This document shows positions 19,351-20,439 of a stretch of DNA of 20,439 bases, in pieces. The notes below the pieces were generated by a model that saw nothing but the letters and a program-made list of their open reading frames with translations, was not told the DNA's origin and ran no database searches. Each line of letters starts with the position of its first letter. Positions within the stretch are counted from its first letter, which is position 1. The DNA is from Gnetum montanum (lineage: Eukaryota; Streptophyta; Gnetopsida; Gnetales; Gnetaceae). A program made the position numbers and the translations under genes. Location of the stretch: NCBI GenBank assembly GCA_015680685.1, contig MNCI01008884.1, forward strand, positions 63,860 through 84,298. The letters are read 5' to 3'.

Positions 19351-19794
19351 ATAAAAGGCTTATGGCTCAAAAAAATCAAATCAAACTTTAGAATCGCTTT
19401 GAATTACTAGAGAATCATCAACAATGGGTCTATAAGATCAAAAGGAATTTCTTAGAAATGTCAAATGATATAGAGTTAGAGGAGGGCATCGATTAACATG
19501 AAACCTTCTCTAAAGTATTATAGAGGGTTTTATTTAGAATAATCATGGCTTTGATGACTCATTTTGAATTAAATATTCACTAAATAGATCTTAAAAAATG
19601 ATATTTGCTTAAGGATTTCTATAAAGATAGTCACTTGACTGGTAAGTTAGATAAATAAAGTAAGTCTCTCAACAATGGTATATAAAGTTTCAGAATGTTA
19701 TGATGCCTTAAGAATAGTTGGATTAAATTATTTTCTTGATCTTATACATGAGTGATCTTATACTTACAAGTAGTGACTTGGGTTTATTACTTTT
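19351..19794 (-). other. strongly decayed sequence, probably further upstream gypsy pol
   Basis: By position this should be the RNase H/RT side of the minus-strand pol remnant, but I could not find a secure RT or RNase H motif. It is cut off on the right by the inverted LTR at 19795. Confidence 0.3.
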
Positions 19795-20439
19795 TGATGA
19801 GTAGTGAGGTACCCCTATGCCCAATCATACGAATCACTAAGGCGTTCACACATGATTCGGTCGCATTCCATGGACCTGTAGTTCTCCAATGTACTAATTC
19901 TCTAGGAAGTGAAATCTAGTTGGAACGATCATTGTCTTCTTAGTTCCACTCATGATGTACAAGTATATGGTTGTGTAACTAAGGTATATGATTTTTATCA
20001 TTTTATGTTTTATAAGTCAGTTCACCTACAACAAGAATGTAAGGTAGAGGAATTTAATATCTAATTATTTGATTACCTAGCTAGCCTAGCACAAGTACCG
20101 ATTCCCACTCTCCTGGACACATCCTAAACACATATAGCACTACGAGGTTACCAAACATTAAGCGTTTTTGGGTTACCAAGTGCTATATGTATGCTTGAAG
20201 TAGTTGTGCTTGTGTTCATTAAAAACTAGAAAATAATTGTTTAATTAAAGTGCATTAAATTAAAGTGCATGAATATCAAATGCATTAAGTAAACATTAAT
20301 CTATTCTTAGTGTTGCAAGGATCATCAAAAGGGCTTGTCTTTATTCCCATTACATTGTTATGATCAAGTACATCAGTGCTTGAATAAAGGCCTGTATGCA
20401 CTTAGAAAATATTCTAACTCTAGAGAAAACAAACTGCAA
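19795..20439 (-). repeat. LTR3, inverted copy of the Athila-like LTR, truncated by the window end
   Basis: Read on the minus strand, this aligns with the R/U5 parts of LTR1 and LTR2. Shared blocks include ctttattcaagcactgatgt, cttcaagcata, gcttaatg.ttggtaac, aaaatgataaaaatcat and a terminal TCATCA at 19800-19795. The bases beyond the TCATCA (19794 downward) are not a primer-binding site, so this is the 3' LTR of an inverted element or a solo LTR. Its internal region, if any, would lie to the right of the window. It contains the R/U5 segment that LTR2 lacks, and only one copy of the part duplicated in LTR1. Confidence 0.88.

Overview
This is AT-rich nuclear DNA from a seed plant. It consists almost entirely of decayed, nested transposable elements, and I see no intact host gene. 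A large, repeat-rich plant genome, possibly a gymnosperm, fits best. That last step is a guess from the density and age of the elements, not from a diagnostic marker. The plant assignment itself rests on Athila-type and Tat-type Ty3/gypsy sequences, a primer-binding site for plant tRNA-Asp, a tRNA-derived SINE and a U6 snRNA copy.

Layout. Positions 1-908 are the 3' internal tail of one Athila-like element (element A), ending in a polypurine-like tract directly abutting an LTR. LTR1 (909-1973) is followed at once by a tRNA-Asp primer-binding site, so it has internal sequence on both sides. Element B then runs to 14225: decayed gag (about 2122-4640), protease, reverse transcriptase, RNase H and integrase (about 4733-8349), a long 3' spacer, an LTR-U3-like segment with its own TATA box (9842-9950), a decayed extra ORF of about 940 codons (10383-13206), a polypurine-like tract and LTR2 (13452-14225). 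The A/LTR1/B/LTR2 order, with no flanking sequence between A and LTR1, indicates recombination between LTRs of two related elements.

Positions 14226-17340 are old low-complexity sequence. They hold one tRNA-derived SINE with a target-site duplication, microsatellites, a roughly 20-bp-period minisatellite, a 323-bp tandem duplication and several decayed reading frames I cannot name. On the minus strand, 17364-17458 is a U6 snRNA retropseudogene with a 15-bp target-site duplication. From 17845 to about 19350 lies a minus-strand Ty3/gypsy RNase H-integrase fragment, Tat-like in appearance. It is split by a second copy of the same SINE with an 18-bp target-site duplication. An inverted, truncated copy of the Athila-like LTR (19795-20439) closes the window.

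How the parts relate: gag and pol supply the particle, copying and integration functions of element B. All are broken by stops and frameshifts, and RNase H and integrase have each lost a catalytic Asp through a G-to-A change. The extra ORF is soluble and coiled-coil-rich, has no visible membrane segment, and lies behind what looks like a captured LTR promoter. Element A has only a short, non-coding stretch at the corresponding place. That module and the chimeric LTR1 are the most unusual things here.
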